Position numbers and translations under genes: made by a program. A stretch of DNA of 63,587 nucleotides from Phycisphaeraceae bacterium (GTDB taxonomy: Bacteria > Planctomycetota > Phycisphaerae > Phycisphaerales > Phycisphaeraceae), in contig JADLFV010000100.1 of the NCBI GenBank assembly GCA_020849625.1, positions 1 through 63,587 on the forward strand, given 5' to 3'. Shown piece by piece: positions 8,497 through 16,635 of this stretch (the stretch's first letter is position 1; each line of letters opens with the position of its first letter). The notes below the pieces were generated by a model that saw nothing but the letters and a program-made list of their open reading frames with translations, did not search any database and was not told the origin of the DNA.

Positions 8497-8593
8497 GCAG
8501 GCAGTAGTGAGTAGGCAGTAGGCAGTAGGGGTTGTTGTCACAACCACCCACGTATGTGAAACCCTACTCCCTACTGCCTACTCCCTACTCACT
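8497..8593. repeat. Fold-back element D, GGCAGTA-word arms
   Basis: The left arm (8497-8531) carries GTAGGCA words and the right arm (8562-8593) the inverted TGCCTAC and CCCTACT words, with a short GTTGTTG/CAACCAC centre. It fills the space between the convergent VWA and serA genes, and the right arm touches the serA stop codon. It could act as a bidirectional terminator, but no T-run is present. Confidence 0.78.
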
Positions 8594-10271
8594 TTTCCTC
8601 GGGCAGCTTGATCGCCGCGACCTTGAGGATGCCTTCGCTGGCCTTGAGTTGTTCGAGGGCCTGCTTGTCGGCGGCGGCGTCGATCTTGAACACCATGAGG
8701 GCGGTGGCGCCGGGGCCTTCGGGATTGGGGCGGCGGCTGATGGTCATGTCGGCGATGTTGACTTTGTGCTTGCCCATGAGCGTGCCGACGATCCCGATCA
8801 TGCCGGGGCGGTCGTCGTTCTGCAGCACGATCATGTCCCCGGCGGGAATCATGTCCATGTGGTAGCCGTTGATCTCAACCACGCGCGGCTTCATGTCGTC
8901 ATAGACGCGGCCGACGATGCGGCGGGTGCGGTCGGCGGGCTGAGTTTTGCTATCGACGGCATCGGGCGGGCCGATGACTTCCAGCACCAGTTGCTCGCCG
9001 CGCACGCGGTCTTCTTCCACCGTGGTGGTGCGCACAGTGATGCCGCGGGCTTCGGCCACGCGGTTGACGTTGATGATGTTGACCGGGTCGGATAGATGAC
9101 CGCGCAGCAGGGCCACCAGGGCGCTGCGCTCGATCATGCTCTTGCCGCCTTCCAGTTGCTTGCCCACCAGCTCGATGCACACCTGGCTGATGCCGCGGGT
9201 GACCATGGGGCTGATCAACTGGGCCATGCGATCGGCCAGGTCGGCGTAGGCAGCCTGCTCCGGGGATAGGTCGATGCGCAGGCCGCCGGCGTTGACCGCG
9301 CCCTTGATGCCTTCGCCGCGCAGGTACGTCAGGCACGCGGCCGCGGCGTCCACGCTCACCGCCTGTTGCGCTTCCTCGGTCGAAGCGCCAAGGTGGGGCG
9401 TGCAGAGCACCTTGGGATGCGTGCGCAGCGGATGGTCGGCCGGGGGCGGTTCTTTGGTGAACACGTCGATGGCCGCTCCGCCGCACTTGCCGCTGTCGAT
9501 CGCGGCGATCAGGGCTGTTTCATCGACCACGCCGCCGCGGGCTGCGTTGATCACCAGCACGCCGTCGCGGCACTGGGCGAATGTCTCAGCGTTCAGCATG
9601 CCGCGAGTCTGATCGTTCAACGGAACGTGGAACGTGAGCATATCCACGTGCGGCAGCATGTCGGCGAACTGGCTGAACATCTTGACCTTGCCGTCGAGCA
9701 TGGTCTGGGCGTTGATGAACGGGTCGTAAGCCACGACATCCATCTCGAAGGCCATTGCCCGCCTGGCCACGGTCTGACCGATGCGGCCGAAGCCGACGAC
9801 GCCCAGGGTTTTGCCTGCCAACTGGTGGCCTTCGAACTTGTTGCGATCCCAGCCGCCCTCGGTGAACTTCTTGTAAGCCGGGCCGATGTTGCGGTTCAGG
9901 GCCATCATCAGGGCGAAGGCGTGCTCAGCCGTGGTTATGGTGGAGGCATCGGCTGTGTTGACCACCAGGATGCCGTGCTTGGTGGCCGCTTCGCAGTCGA
10001 TGTTGTCCACGCCCACGCCGGCCCGGGCAATGACCTTCAACCGGCCGGGCTTCTCCAGCACCTTGGCGGTCACCTTGACGCCGCTGCGCACGATCATGGC
10101 GTCGTGCTCGCCCACGATCTTAGCCAGTTCATCTTCACTGAGGCCGGGCTTATTCACCAGCTCGGCGTCGTCCTGCTGCTCGACGTATTTGAGGCCCTCG
10201 GGGGCGAGCTTGTCAGCGGCCAGGATTTTGAACACTTGCGTCACGTTGCGGGGCGTTTGGATGGCGGTCAT
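8589..10271 (-). CDS. serA: D-3-phosphoglycerate dehydrogenase
   Basis: This enzyme oxidises 3-phosphoglycerate with NAD in the first step of serine synthesis. The NAD-binding glycine motif is GFGRIGQ near residue 160. Catalytic-region signatures NAARGGVVDE and PHLGAST are present. An intervening allosteric-type domain leads to a C-terminal ACT domain (IVLQNDDRPGMIGIVGTLMG), the usual serine-sensing fold. At 560 residues it is slightly longer than the typical 525-residue long form. hemL lies upstream on the same strand, separated by fold-back element E. Confidence 0.94.
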   Translation of the reverse strand: MTAIQTPRNVTQVFKILAADKLAPEGLKYVEQQDDAELVNKPGLSEDELAKIVGEHDAMIVRSGVKVTAKVLEKPGRLKVIARAGVGVDNIDCEAATKHGILVVNTADASTITTAEHAFALMMALNRNIGPAYKKFTEGGWDRNKFEGHQLAGKTLGVVGFGRIGQTVARRAMAFEMDVVAYDPFINAQTMLDGKVKMFSQFADMLPHVDMLTFHVPLNDQTRGMLNAETFAQCRDGVLVINAARGGVVDETALIAAIDSGKCGGAAIDVFTKEPPPADHPLRTHPKVLCTPHLGASTEEAQQAVSVDAAAACLTYLRGEGIKGAVNAGGLRIDLSPEQAAYADLADRMAQLISPMVTRGISQVCIELVGKQLEGGKSMIERSALVALLRGHLSDPVNIINVNRVAEARGITVRTTTVEEDRVRGEQLVLEVIGPPDAVDSKTQPADRTRRIVGRVYDDMKPRVVEINGYHMDMIPAGDMIVLQNDDRPGMIGIVGTLMGKHKVNIADMTISRRPNPEGPGATALMVFKIDAAADKQALEQLKASEGILKVAAIKLPEEK

Positions 10272-10282
10272 GGGGGGGGTCC

Positions 10283-10368
10283 AGCTTCAAGTTTCGAGTT
10301 TCGAGTTTCGAGTTTTCCTTTTCGGGTTCCTTGTTTTAACTCGAAACTCGAAACTTGAAACTCGAAAC
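10283..10368. repeat. Fold-back element E, TCGAGTT-word arms
   Basis: The left arm (10283-10316) is a run of TTTCGAG words and the right arm (10337-10368) a run of CTCGAAA words, with about 20 bases between. It lies between the hemL stop, which falls at the end of the right arm, and the serA start 12 bases beyond the left arm. The serA leader therefore consists largely of this element. Confidence 0.8.
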
Positions 10369-11699
10369 TATATCTTCATCGCGTCCTGCAGGGCTTTTTC
10401 CGCGGCGGTGATGGTGCGGTCGATGGCGGCCTCGTCGTGGGCCGTGCTCAGGAACCAGGTCTCAAACTGGCTCGGCGGCAGCATCACGCCTTCGTCGAGC
10501 AACCGTGAAAAGAATACCGCAAATCGGTCCACGCGGGAGCCGACAGCCAGTTCGTAGCTGGTCACCGGCCGATCGCTGAAAAACAGGCCCAGCATGGACC
10601 CGACCCGGGCGATCTGCACCTGACCGCCGGCTTTGGATTCAGCCGCGTGGCGCAGGCCGGTTTCCAGGCGTTGGCCCAGGGTTTCCAACCGGTCGTAGGC
10701 GTCCGTTTCGCGCAGGATCAACAGCGTGGCGATGCCAGCCGCCATGGCCAACGGGTTGCCGCTGAGTGTGCCCGCCTGATACACCGGCCCCTGCGGCGAG
10801 ACCATGGCCATCAGGTCAGCCCGCCCGCCATAAGCGGCGCAGGGGAGCCCGCCGCCGATGACTTTGCCCAGGCAGGTGATGTCGGGCTTGACGCCGTAGA
10901 TCTGCTGAGCGCCGCCCAGCGCCACACGGAAGCCGGTCATCACCTCGTCGAAAATCAGCAGACACTTGAAGCGATCGCACAACGCGCGCAGCCCGCTCAG
11001 ATAACCACCTTCCGGGGATTCCGGGGGCGGGGGCACCAGGCCCATGTTGCCGGCGATCGGCTCGATCAGCACCGCGGCGATCTGCTCGCCCTGATCCTCC
11101 AGGCAGATGCGCACGGCATCCAGATCGTTGTAGGGCAGCAGCAGCGTGTCGGATGTCGCCGCCGCGGTAACGCCGGGCGAACTGGGTGAACCGAGCGTCG
11201 TCGCGCCGCTGCCGGCCGCCACTAGCAGGCTGTCGCTGTGGCCGTGATAGCAGCCGGTGAACTTAATGATGCGATCGCGTTTGGTCGCCGCCCGGGCCAG
11301 GCGCACGGCACTCATCACCGCTTCGGTGCCGCTGTTGACGAAACGCACGCGCTCGACGCTGGGGACCGATGCCACGACCAGCCGGGCCAGTTCGGTCTCC
11401 AGTTCGGTGGGCATGCCGAAAGTGGTGCCGTTGCCCAATGTCCTGGTCAGTGCAGCCACGACCGGCTTCGGCACGTGCCCGAGGATCAGCGGGCCGTAGC
11501 TGAGTACGTAGTCGATGTAGTCATGGCCGTCGAGATCGCGCACCGTGCATCCGCGGCCGCTGCTGACGAAGATGGGCTTGCCGCCGACCGCCCGGTACGC
11601 GCGGACCGGTGAACTGACCCCGCCGGGCATCAGGTCACAGGCCGCTGCGAAGGCGGCATTGGAACGGGCATGGCGGTTGTTATCAGTCGGTATCATCAT
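10368..11699 (-). CDS. hemL: Glutamate-1-semialdehyde 2,1-aminomutase
   Basis: A PLP enzyme that converts glutamate-1-semialdehyde to 5-aminolevulinate in C5-pathway heme synthesis. Signatures: MPGGVSSPVRAYRAVGG near the N-terminus, NSGTEAVMSAVRLAR, the LIFDEVMTGFR segment, and the PLP-lysine stretch CLGKVIGGGLP. The product is 443 residues, close to the usual 425-440. The frame is open far upstream antisense to another gene, but homology begins here at MMIPTDNN. A small Pro/Gly-rich stretch (PPPPESPEGG) is encoded where a partial motif-like sequence occurs. Confidence 0.94.
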   Translation of the reverse strand: MMIPTDNNRHARSNAAFAAACDLMPGGVSSPVRAYRAVGGKPIFVSSGRGCTVRDLDGHDYIDYVLSYGPLILGHVPKPVVAALTRTLGNGTTFGMPTELETELARLVVASVPSVERVRFVNSGTEAVMSAVRLARAATKRDRIIKFTGCYHGHSDSLLVAAGSGATTLGSPSSPGVTAAATSDTLLLPYNDLDAVRICLEDQGEQIAAVLIEPIAGNMGLVPPPPESPEGGYLSGLRALCDRFKCLLIFDEVMTGFRVALGGAQQIYGVKPDITCLGKVIGGGLPCAAYGGRADLMAMVSPQGPVYQAGTLSGNPLAMAAGIATLLILRETDAYDRLETLGQRLETGLRHAAESKAGGQVQIARVGSMLGLFFSDRPVTSYELAVGSRVDRFAVFFSRLLDEGVMLPPSQFETWFLSTAHDEAAIDRTITAAEKALQDAMKI

Positions 11700-11780
11700 G
11701 GGGAAGGTAAATTGTAACAGTTTGATCGTGCAAACGGGTTGCAGCCGCCGCGTGAATTTGCGATCCGGCAGGAGCGACTT

Positions 11781-12887
11781 ATGACGCCAAGGCAACGTCT
11801 TCTGGCTGTGATGCAGGGGCGGACGCCGGACCATGTGCCCGCGGTGGCGGATCTTTCCTGGTGGCTGGCGGCCGAGCGTCGGGAGAAGTTCGTGCCCGCC
11901 CAGGCCGGCAACGAGCAACGAATCGCGCAATTGCTCGAACTGCACCGCAGGCTCAACGTGGCCATCCACCTCAACCTCGGTGTCTTCTATCGCATCCGAC
12001 ACCGATCGGATGTGAACATTACCACCGACGTGCGCGACGATGAATTTCACTACCGCATCCAGACGCCGGTGGGCAGCGTGCAGGAGCTGCGCCGCTGGTC
12101 GGATGCCTCCTGGAGCTGGGGCATCGAGCGGCACATGATTCATTCGGTCGCGGATCTGAAGGTGATCCGTTACGCCTACGAGGATGTAACGGTTGATTGC
12201 GATCGGGCCCGCTTCGAACAGATCGATGCGATGGTCGGCGACATCGGCGTCACGTTTCTGCCATTGCCGTATTCGGGCATGGGCTATCTGATCAGCCGTT
12301 ATGCAGGCGTGGAGCAGACGGTGCTGATGGCGGCCGATGAGCCCGACCAATTGCAGCAAACGCTGGATGTGCTGAACGCGGCGCATCTGCGCGTGGTGCG
12401 TGCGATGGTGGAGGGCCCGGGCCAGGTGCTGTTCCATTCCGACAATCTGTCCAGCGACGTGCAAAGCCCCGCATGGTTCGCCCGTTACAGCGCCGAACAC
12501 TATCGTCGCATGGCACAGATCGCGCATGAGCACGGCAAAGTCATCAGCGTGCACATTGATGGCCGCCTGCGCGGGCTGCTCAAGGCGGTCAATGACTGCG
12601 GGATCGATGCCGCCGACGCGGTGACGCCGGCTCCGTGGGGTGATCTGACGCCGCAGCAGTGCCGGGAAGAAGCGGGGCGGCGACTGGTGTTGTCGGGCGG
12701 TGTTCCGCCGGACAGTTTCATGCCGCAGGTGGCGATGTCCCGCTTCGATGAGCAGGTCGAAGCCTGGCTGGCATTGCGTCACCCAAGCGCTGCCCTGGTG
12801 ATTGCGCCGGGCGATCAACTACCGCCGGCTGCGAGTCTGCAACGGGTGCAACGGATGGTCGAAGCGGCCAGTGGAGCGAAGTATTGA
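11781..12887 (+). CDS. Uroporphyrinogen decarboxylase-family protein
   Basis: The product is 368 residues of the UroD/MtaA superfamily barrel, starting MTPRQRLLAVMQGRTPDHVP, with HSDNLSSDVQSP, VISVHIDGRLRGLL and a VLSGGVPP segment. AGGAG lies about seven bases before the ATG at 11781; an earlier in-frame ATG at 11739 lacks this. It lacks the N-terminal RQAGRY stretch of true HemE, so despite lying next to hemL it is more likely a sugar-cluster or corrinoid methyltransferase-like member. Substrate unknown. A second, distant homologue lies at 47761. Confidence 0.82.
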   Translation: MTPRQRLLAVMQGRTPDHVPAVADLSWWLAAERREKFVPAQAGNEQRIAQLLELHRRLNVAIHLNLGVFYRIRHRSDVNITTDVRDDEFHYRIQTPVGSVQELRRWSDASWSWGIERHMIHSVADLKVIRYAYEDVTVDCDRARFEQIDAMVGDIGVTFLPLPYSGMGYLISRYAGVEQTVLMAADEPDQLQQTLDVLNAAHLRVVRAMVEGPGQVLFHSDNLSSDVQSPAWFARYSAEHYRRMAQIAHEHGKVISVHIDGRLRGLLKAVNDCGIDAADAVTPAPWGDLTPQQCREEAGRRLVLSGGVPPDSFMPQVAMSRFDEQVEAWLALRHPSAALVIAPGDQLPPAASLQRVQRMVEAASGAKY

Positions 12888-12936
12888 GGCAAGTGGTGGA
12901 TCGGATGGTGGACCCCGATCGCATCAACTCCCCTAG

Positions 12937-12958
12937 CCGGCGAGCTACGCCTCGCCGG
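12937..12958. repeat. Perfect 8-bp hairpin CCGGCGAG/CTCGCCGG
   Basis: A perfect stem with loop CTACGC, 50 bases past the UroD-like stop and upstream of the leuA leader promoter. There is no T-run. It is probably a dispersed palindrome, or a barrier between the two transcription units. Confidence 0.5.
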
Positions 12959-12979
12959 AATTCCTGAACCGGATTTTAA

Positions 12980-13008
12980 TTGACAACGAGGTTTTAGCCG
13001 ATTAGATT
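12980..13008 (+). promoter_or_regulatory. Sigma-70-type promoter of the leuA leader
   Basis: TTGACA (12980-12985, all six consensus bases) and TAGATT (13003-13008, four of six) are separated by 17 bases. Transcription would start near 13015, giving a leader of about 200 bases that contains the leucine-rich peptide and the terminators before leuA. Confidence 0.6.
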
Positions 13009-13035
13009 ACTTAGCTCATGATGTTGAACCCGTCC

Positions 13036-13095
13036 ATGTCGCACACCTGCAAGCTGGTCCTGACGGGCCTGCTGCTTATGCTGTGCGCCGGATAG
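13036..13095 (+). CDS. leuL: Putative leucine leader peptide of leuA attenuator
   Basis: A 19-codon frame, MSHTCKLVLTGLLLMLCAG, ends in TAG at 13093. Six of 19 codons are leucine, including three in a row. It lies between a good promoter and two hairpin/T-run structures, 120 bases ahead of leuA. The pattern MSH...TGLLL resembles the enterobacterial leuL peptide (MSHIVRFTGLLLL), which stalls ribosomes when charged tRNA-Leu is scarce. In-frame ATGs at 13018 and 13021 could extend it. No Shine-Dalgarno is obvious. Confidence 0.6.
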   Translation: MSHTCKLVLTGLLLMLCAG

Positions 13096-13099
13096 GGTT

Positions 13100-13121
13100 C
13101 GCAAGACAACCTTGCGTTTTT
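13100..13121 (+). terminator. Small hairpin with T-run in the leuA leader
   Basis: CGCAAG-ACAAC-CTTGCG followed by TTTTT. The stem starts five bases after the leader-peptide stop. In an attenuator this position fits a pause hairpin, or an early terminator. Confidence 0.5.
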
Positions 13122-13123
13122 CC

Positions 13124-13160
13124 CGCCCTGTCCGGCCAACCCGCGACAGGGCGTTTTTTT
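13124..13160 (+). terminator. Intrinsic terminator (attenuator) before leuA
   Basis: CGCCCTGTC (13124-13132) pairs perfectly with GACAGGGCG (13145-13153) across a 12-base loop. Seven T residues follow (13154-13160). It is a strong rho-independent terminator, 55 bases upstream of the leuA start, so it must be read through for leuA expression. Confidence 0.8.
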
Positions 13161-13215
13161 ATGATGAACCAGATCCGTGCGTAACTCGCATGCCAAACCG
13201 ACAGGAGACACCGCG

Positions 13216-14835
13216 ATGTCCCAATCCAATCCCTCCATGATCCGCATCTTCGACACCACGTTACGCGATGGTGAGCAGTCGCCGGGCGCGTCGCTGAACC
13301 ATGCTGAGAAGCTGGAGATCGCCCGACAACTGGAAGCGTTGGGCGTCGATGTCATCGAGGCGGGCTTTCCCATCACCAGCCAGGGCGACTTCGACGCCGT
13401 GCGCGCCATCGCCCAGGAATTGCAGCGGGCCACGGTCTGCGCGTTGGCGCGCTGCGTACCGCGCGACATTGACCGGGCCGGGGAGGCCTTGAAGGATTGC
13501 ACTTCCGGGGGCGGGGGGCGCATTCACGTCTTCTGCGCCACCAGCAAAATTCACCGCGAACACAAGCTGAAAAAAGCCTTCGAGGAGATTATCCGCATCA
13601 GCGTCGAGAGCGTGAAGCAGGCCCGCCAGTTCACCGACAACGTGGAGTTTTCCCCCGAGGATGGCTCGCGCACGGAGTTGGATTACCTGGTCGAGATCAC
13701 GCAGGCGGTTGTCGAAGCCGGCGCCACCACGGTCAACATCCCCGACACCGTGGGCTATGCCGTGCCCGCCGAGTACGGCCACATCTTCAGCTACGTGCGG
13801 CAGAAGTTGCCCATGCTGGACCAGCGCGACATCTATCTTTCCGCCCACTGCCACAACGACCTGGGATTGGCGGTCGCCAACTCCTTGTCCGCGGTGCAGA
13901 ACGGCTGCCGCCAGGTCGAGTGTACCATCAACGGCATCGGCGAACGGGCGGGCAATGCCGCACTCGAGGAAATCGTTATGGCCCTGCGCACCCGTGGCAG
14001 CGCCGAAGATTACTTCCGCGAGTTCACCACACGCATCAACAGCAAAAAAATCTATCCCCTGTCGCGCATGGTCAGCAGTCTCACCGGCCTCCAGGTGCAG
14101 CGCAACAAGGCAATTGTCGGGCAAAATGCCTTCGCCCACGAGGCCGGCATCCATCAGGACGGCATGCTCAAGCACGCGAACACTTATGAGATCATGGACC
14201 CCCGCGACGTCGGCGTGCCCGAGAGCAAGCTGGTGCTGGGCAAACACTCCGGCCGCCACGCCCTGCGCGATCGCATCGCCGAGTTGGGTTACTCGCTCGA
14301 CGACGACATGCTCGACCGCGTGTACGACCGCTTCAAGCAGTTGGCTGACCGCAAGAAGGACGTCTTTGACGAGGACATCGAAGCGATGCTCGATGAGCAG
14401 CTTGAGTCAGCTCGCCAGTTGTGGGAGTTGGACAGCTTCGAGGTCACCAGCGGCTCGCGAATCACCGCCCGGGCCAAGGTGGCCCTGCGCGATTCGACCG
14501 GCACCATACGCAGCGAGGACGGCGAAGGCGACGGCCCCATCGACGCCTGCTATTCCGCCATCCAGCGCATCACCGGCGTGCATATCACGCTGGACAACTA
14601 CACCACCCGTGCCGTCACCGGCGGCAAAGACGCCCAGGGCGAGGTGAACGTGCAGGTCGATCACCACGGACGCAAGGTCCGCGGGCGCGGCGTCTCGACC
14701 GACGTGATCGAAGCCGCGGTCAAGGCGTACCTCAGCGCCATTAACCGCATCCGCACCATGGAAGCCCGCCAGGTGGCCGCCACCACTCTCAACGGCGACA
14801 ACGACACCATGCAACCCAGGGCGGCCCAGCCATGA
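13216..14835 (+). CDS. leuA: 2-isopropylmalate synthase
   Basis: Condenses acetyl-CoA and 2-oxoisovalerate in the first committed step of leucine synthesis. The catalytic DRE-TIM motif FDTTLRDGEQSPG lies near residue 10, and the metal-binding HCHND stretch is in YLSAHCHNDLGLAVAN. The C-terminal LeuA dimer/feedback domain (about residues 410-520) includes DAQGEVNVQVDHHGRKV. The product is 539 residues, typical of the long form. AGGAG lies eight bases before the ATG at 13216. The dispersed motif at 13501-13512 encodes TSGGGG within the barrel. Expression is probably attenuated by leucine supply. Confidence 0.95.
   Translation: MSQSNPSMIRIFDTTLRDGEQSPGASLNHAEKLEIARQLEALGVDVIEAGFPITSQGDFDAVRAIAQELQRATVCALARCVPRDIDRAGEALKDCTSGGGGRIHVFCATSKIHREHKLKKAFEEIIRISVESVKQARQFTDNVEFSPEDGSRTELDYLVEITQAVVEAGATTVNIPDTVGYAVPAEYGHIFSYVRQKLPMLDQRDIYLSAHCHNDLGLAVANSLSAVQNGCRQVECTINGIGERAGNAALEEIVMALRTRGSAEDYFREFTTRINSKKIYPLSRMVSSLTGLQVQRNKAIVGQNAFAHEAGIHQDGMLKHANTYEIMDPRDVGVPESKLVLGKHSGRHALRDRIAELGYSLDDDMLDRVYDRFKQLADRKKDVFDEDIEAMLDEQLESARQLWELDSFEVTSGSRITARAKVALRDSTGTIRSEDGEGDGPIDACYSAIQRITGVHITLDNYTTRAVTGGKDAQGEVNVQVDHHGRKVRGRGVSTDVIEAAVKAYLSAINRIRTMEARQVAATTLNGDNDTMQPRAAQP
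13501..13512 (-). repeat. Dispersed motif inside leuA
   Basis: An exact ACTTCCGGGGGC copy, followed by GGGGGGC, lies in frame in leuA. It encodes part of DCTSGGGGRIH, a loop that in most LeuA proteins is short and polar before RIH. Confidence 0.6.
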
Positions 14836-14860
14836 GTTAGTTGGAACCATTGTGATCGTG

Positions 14861-14866
14861 TATAAT
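14861..14866 (+). promoter_or_regulatory. Candidate -10 box of the toxin-antitoxin pair
   Basis: A perfect TATAAT lies 33 bases before the DUF433 gene. No good -35 is visible at the expected distance, so the pair may have a weak or regulated promoter, as is usual for toxin-antitoxin operons. Confidence 0.4.
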
Positions 14867-14898
14867 TAGCGTGTGGCGCCTCTTGAAATGGATGGATC

Positions 14899-15126
14899 AT
14901 GACCTTCGACCGCATCACCATCGACCCTCGGAAGATGAACGGCCAGCCGTGCATTCGCGGTACGCGCCTGACGGTGAAGCGCGTCGTTCAGGCGGTGGCG
15001 TTGTATCCGAACCGCGCCGAGCTGCGCCAGGCTTACCCCCAGCTCGAGGAAGAGGATATTCGCCAGGCCTTGGCGTTCGCCGCTGCCAGCGTCGATGACG
15101 AGGTGTCGGAGCTTCCGGCGGCATGA
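14899..15126 (+). CDS. DUF433 antitoxin-like protein
   Basis: The 75-residue product matches the DUF433 pattern: ITIDPRKMNGQPCIRGTRLTV (Asp-Pro, Gly-x-Pro-Cys-Ile-Arg-Gly-Thr-Arg) followed by the helical DIRQALAFAAA segment. DUF433 proteins are the antitoxin partners of DUF5615 PIN-like toxins. The stop overlaps the next start by four bases, as expected for translational coupling. Confidence 0.88.
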   Translation: MTFDRITIDPRKMNGQPCIRGTRLTVKRVVQAVALYPNRAELRQAYPQLEEEDIRQALAFAAASVDDEVSELPAA

Positions 15127-15491
15127 AACTGCTGCTCGACGAGGGTTTGCCTCACCCGGCCGCCGATGCGTTGCGTCGGCTCGGTTTCGATGCCGTACAC
15201 GTCCGAGATGTCGGGCTCGAGGCATCGAATGATGCTCAACTTGTCGCTGCCGCCGCATCGAACCAGTGGGTGATCGTTACCCTCGACTCCGACTTTCATG
15301 CGATCGTTGCCGTGTCAGGGGCCGGTTTGCCATCGGTCATCCGAATCCGCATTGAAGGACTGCGCTGGGAGCCTTTAGCGAAGTTGCTAGCCCGGGTGAT
15401 CCAGGACCACCGGGGTGCGATCGAGCACGGCGCCTTGGTCAGCATCCACCAGAGCCACGTTCGAATTCGACGGTTGCCGATTCAGCCGTAG
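15123..15491 (+). CDS. DUF5615 PIN-like toxin protein
   Basis: The 122-residue product has the DUF5615 layout: N-terminal MKLLLDEGLP with an acidic PIN-like residue, VRDVGLEASNDAQLVAAA in the middle, and VIVTLDSDFHAIV with the second acidic cluster. It is a predicted RNase-type toxin, neutralised by the DUF433 protein encoded just upstream. The acidic residues are intact, so it may be active. Confidence 0.85.
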   Translation: MKLLLDEGLPHPAADALRRLGFDAVHVRDVGLEASNDAQLVAAAASNQWVIVTLDSDFHAIVAVSGAGLPSVIRIRIEGLRWEPLAKLLARVIQDHRGAIEHGALVSIHQSHVRIRRLPIQP

Positions 15492-15508
15492 ATTGCCGGT
15501 GAGCCCAG

Positions 15509-16081
15509 ATGAACGCCTTGGAGCCCAAACCGATCATACTCAAGGACGGCTGCGCAGTGACGTTGCGCCCGCCGACCGGGACCGACGCGCAGGCTATGAT
15601 CGAATACCTGGACCTCATTCGCCGCCAGACGCCGCACATCTACATGTGCCCGCACGATCCGCTACCGACGCTGGAACAGGAGCGCGAGTACATCCGCAGT
15701 TGCCAGGAGCCCGACGCCCTGTGCATTCTGGGTGAAGTCGGTGGTCGCATCATCGCCATGGCGTCGCTTCGCCGCGAGGCGCGGTACAAGCTGCGGCATG
15801 TGGCGGTCTTCGGCATGACGGTGATGGCGGAGTTTCGCAACCAAGGCCTCGGCCGGGCGCTGCTTGGTGAGATCATCGCCTTCGCCCGTGCCCATCCGGA
15901 GATTCTCAAGCTGCACATGGGGGTCTATCCCGACAATCCCCCGGCCATGGAGCTGTACCGCAAGATGGGTTTTATCGAAGAGGCCCGGCTGATCAGGCAC
16001 CTGCGCGAGCCGGACGGAACGTTCCATGATGAGGTCAAGATGTATTTGTGGGTCGGACAGCATGAAGGAAGCAAAGCGTGA
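15509..16081 (+). CDS. GNAT-family N-acetyltransferase
   Basis: A 190-residue GNAT protein. The acetyl-CoA-binding loop appears as FRNQGLGRALLGEIIAFA near residues 110-125, followed by the GVYPDNPPAMELYRKMGF strand-helix, typical of amino-group acetyltransferases. It is first of three adjacent acetyltransferase genes and overlaps the next by GTGA. Substrate unknown. Confidence 0.85.
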   Translation: MNALEPKPIILKDGCAVTLRPPTGTDAQAMIEYLDLIRRQTPHIYMCPHDPLPTLEQEREYIRSCQEPDALCILGEVGGRIIAMASLRREARYKLRHVAVFGMTVMAEFRNQGLGRALLGEIIAFARAHPEILKLHMGVYPDNPPAMELYRKMGFIEEARLIRHLREPDGTFHDEVKMYLWVGQHEGSKA

Positions 16082-16635
16082 GCTTCTCACTGAGAGTCGA
16101 TGATCGGATTTCGCTGCGCCTGGTCGAGTTGCACCATGCCCAGGAGTTATATGACCAGATCGATCGCAATCGCGAGCACCTGCGGCCGTGGTTCCGCTGG
16201 GCTCCGCACGTCAAGGACGTTGAGGAGGTTCGCCGCGAGATCAGCGACTGGCTGACCCTGTTCGCCCGGACCGGCTGTTTCAGAACATTCATCGACGTGG
16301 ACGGCAAGTCGGCGGGGCTGGTCTTTTACCAGAACCCTGAGGTGCCGAGTCGGCTGGTGGAGATCGGTTTCTGGCTGGACGCCGGCTGCGAAGGCAAGGG
16401 CGTGATGACGAAGTCGGCCGGATTCCTGATGGATTATGCCTTTGCCGAGCTTGCCATGCGCCGCGTGCAGATGAAAGCTGACGTGACCAACACGCGCAGC
16501 CGGGCGGTGATCGAACGATTGGGGCTGACCTTCGAGGGCGTGATCCGCAGCGCCTATCGCATGCCCGACGGGCGCTATGTTGACGCGGCGATGTACAGCA
16601 TGCTCGACGATCAGTGGAAGGAGCGACAACGATGA
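16078..16635 (+). CDS. RimJ/RimL-type N-acetyltransferase
   Basis: The 185-residue product has an N-terminus (ISLRLVELHHAQELYDQIDRN, then REHLRPWFRWA) typical of RimJ/RimL ribosomal-protein alanine acetyltransferases. The CoA loop is GCEGKGVMTKSAGFLMDYAF and the C-terminal signature TNTRSRAVIERLGLTFEG. The GTG start overlaps the previous stop. It is clearly related to the next gene product, so the two arose by duplication. The target may be a protein N-terminus or a small molecule. Confidence 0.86.
   Translation: MSFSLRVDDRISLRLVELHHAQELYDQIDRNREHLRPWFRWAPHVKDVEEVRREISDWLTLFARTGCFRTFIDVDGKSAGLVFYQNPEVPSRLVEIGFWLDAGCEGKGVMTKSAGFLMDYAFAELAMRRVQMKADVTNTRSRAVIERLGLTFEGVIRSAYRMPDGRYVDAAMYSMLDDQWKERQR

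Noticed and set aside
11001..11030. Motif-like sequence (CCTTCCGGGG and TTCCGGGGGCGG) in hemL
   Set aside because: Only partial matches to the 12-mer. The encoded Pro/Gly stretch is slightly long, but the evidence for an insert is too weak.
11700..12818. Minus-strand extension of the hemL frame to 816 residues
   Set aside because: It lies antisense to the well-supported UroD-like gene, and hemL homology starts only at 11699.
11781..12887. Assignment as hemE because hemL is adjacent
   Set aside because: The HemE N-terminal RQAGRY stretch is absent and the genes are divergent.
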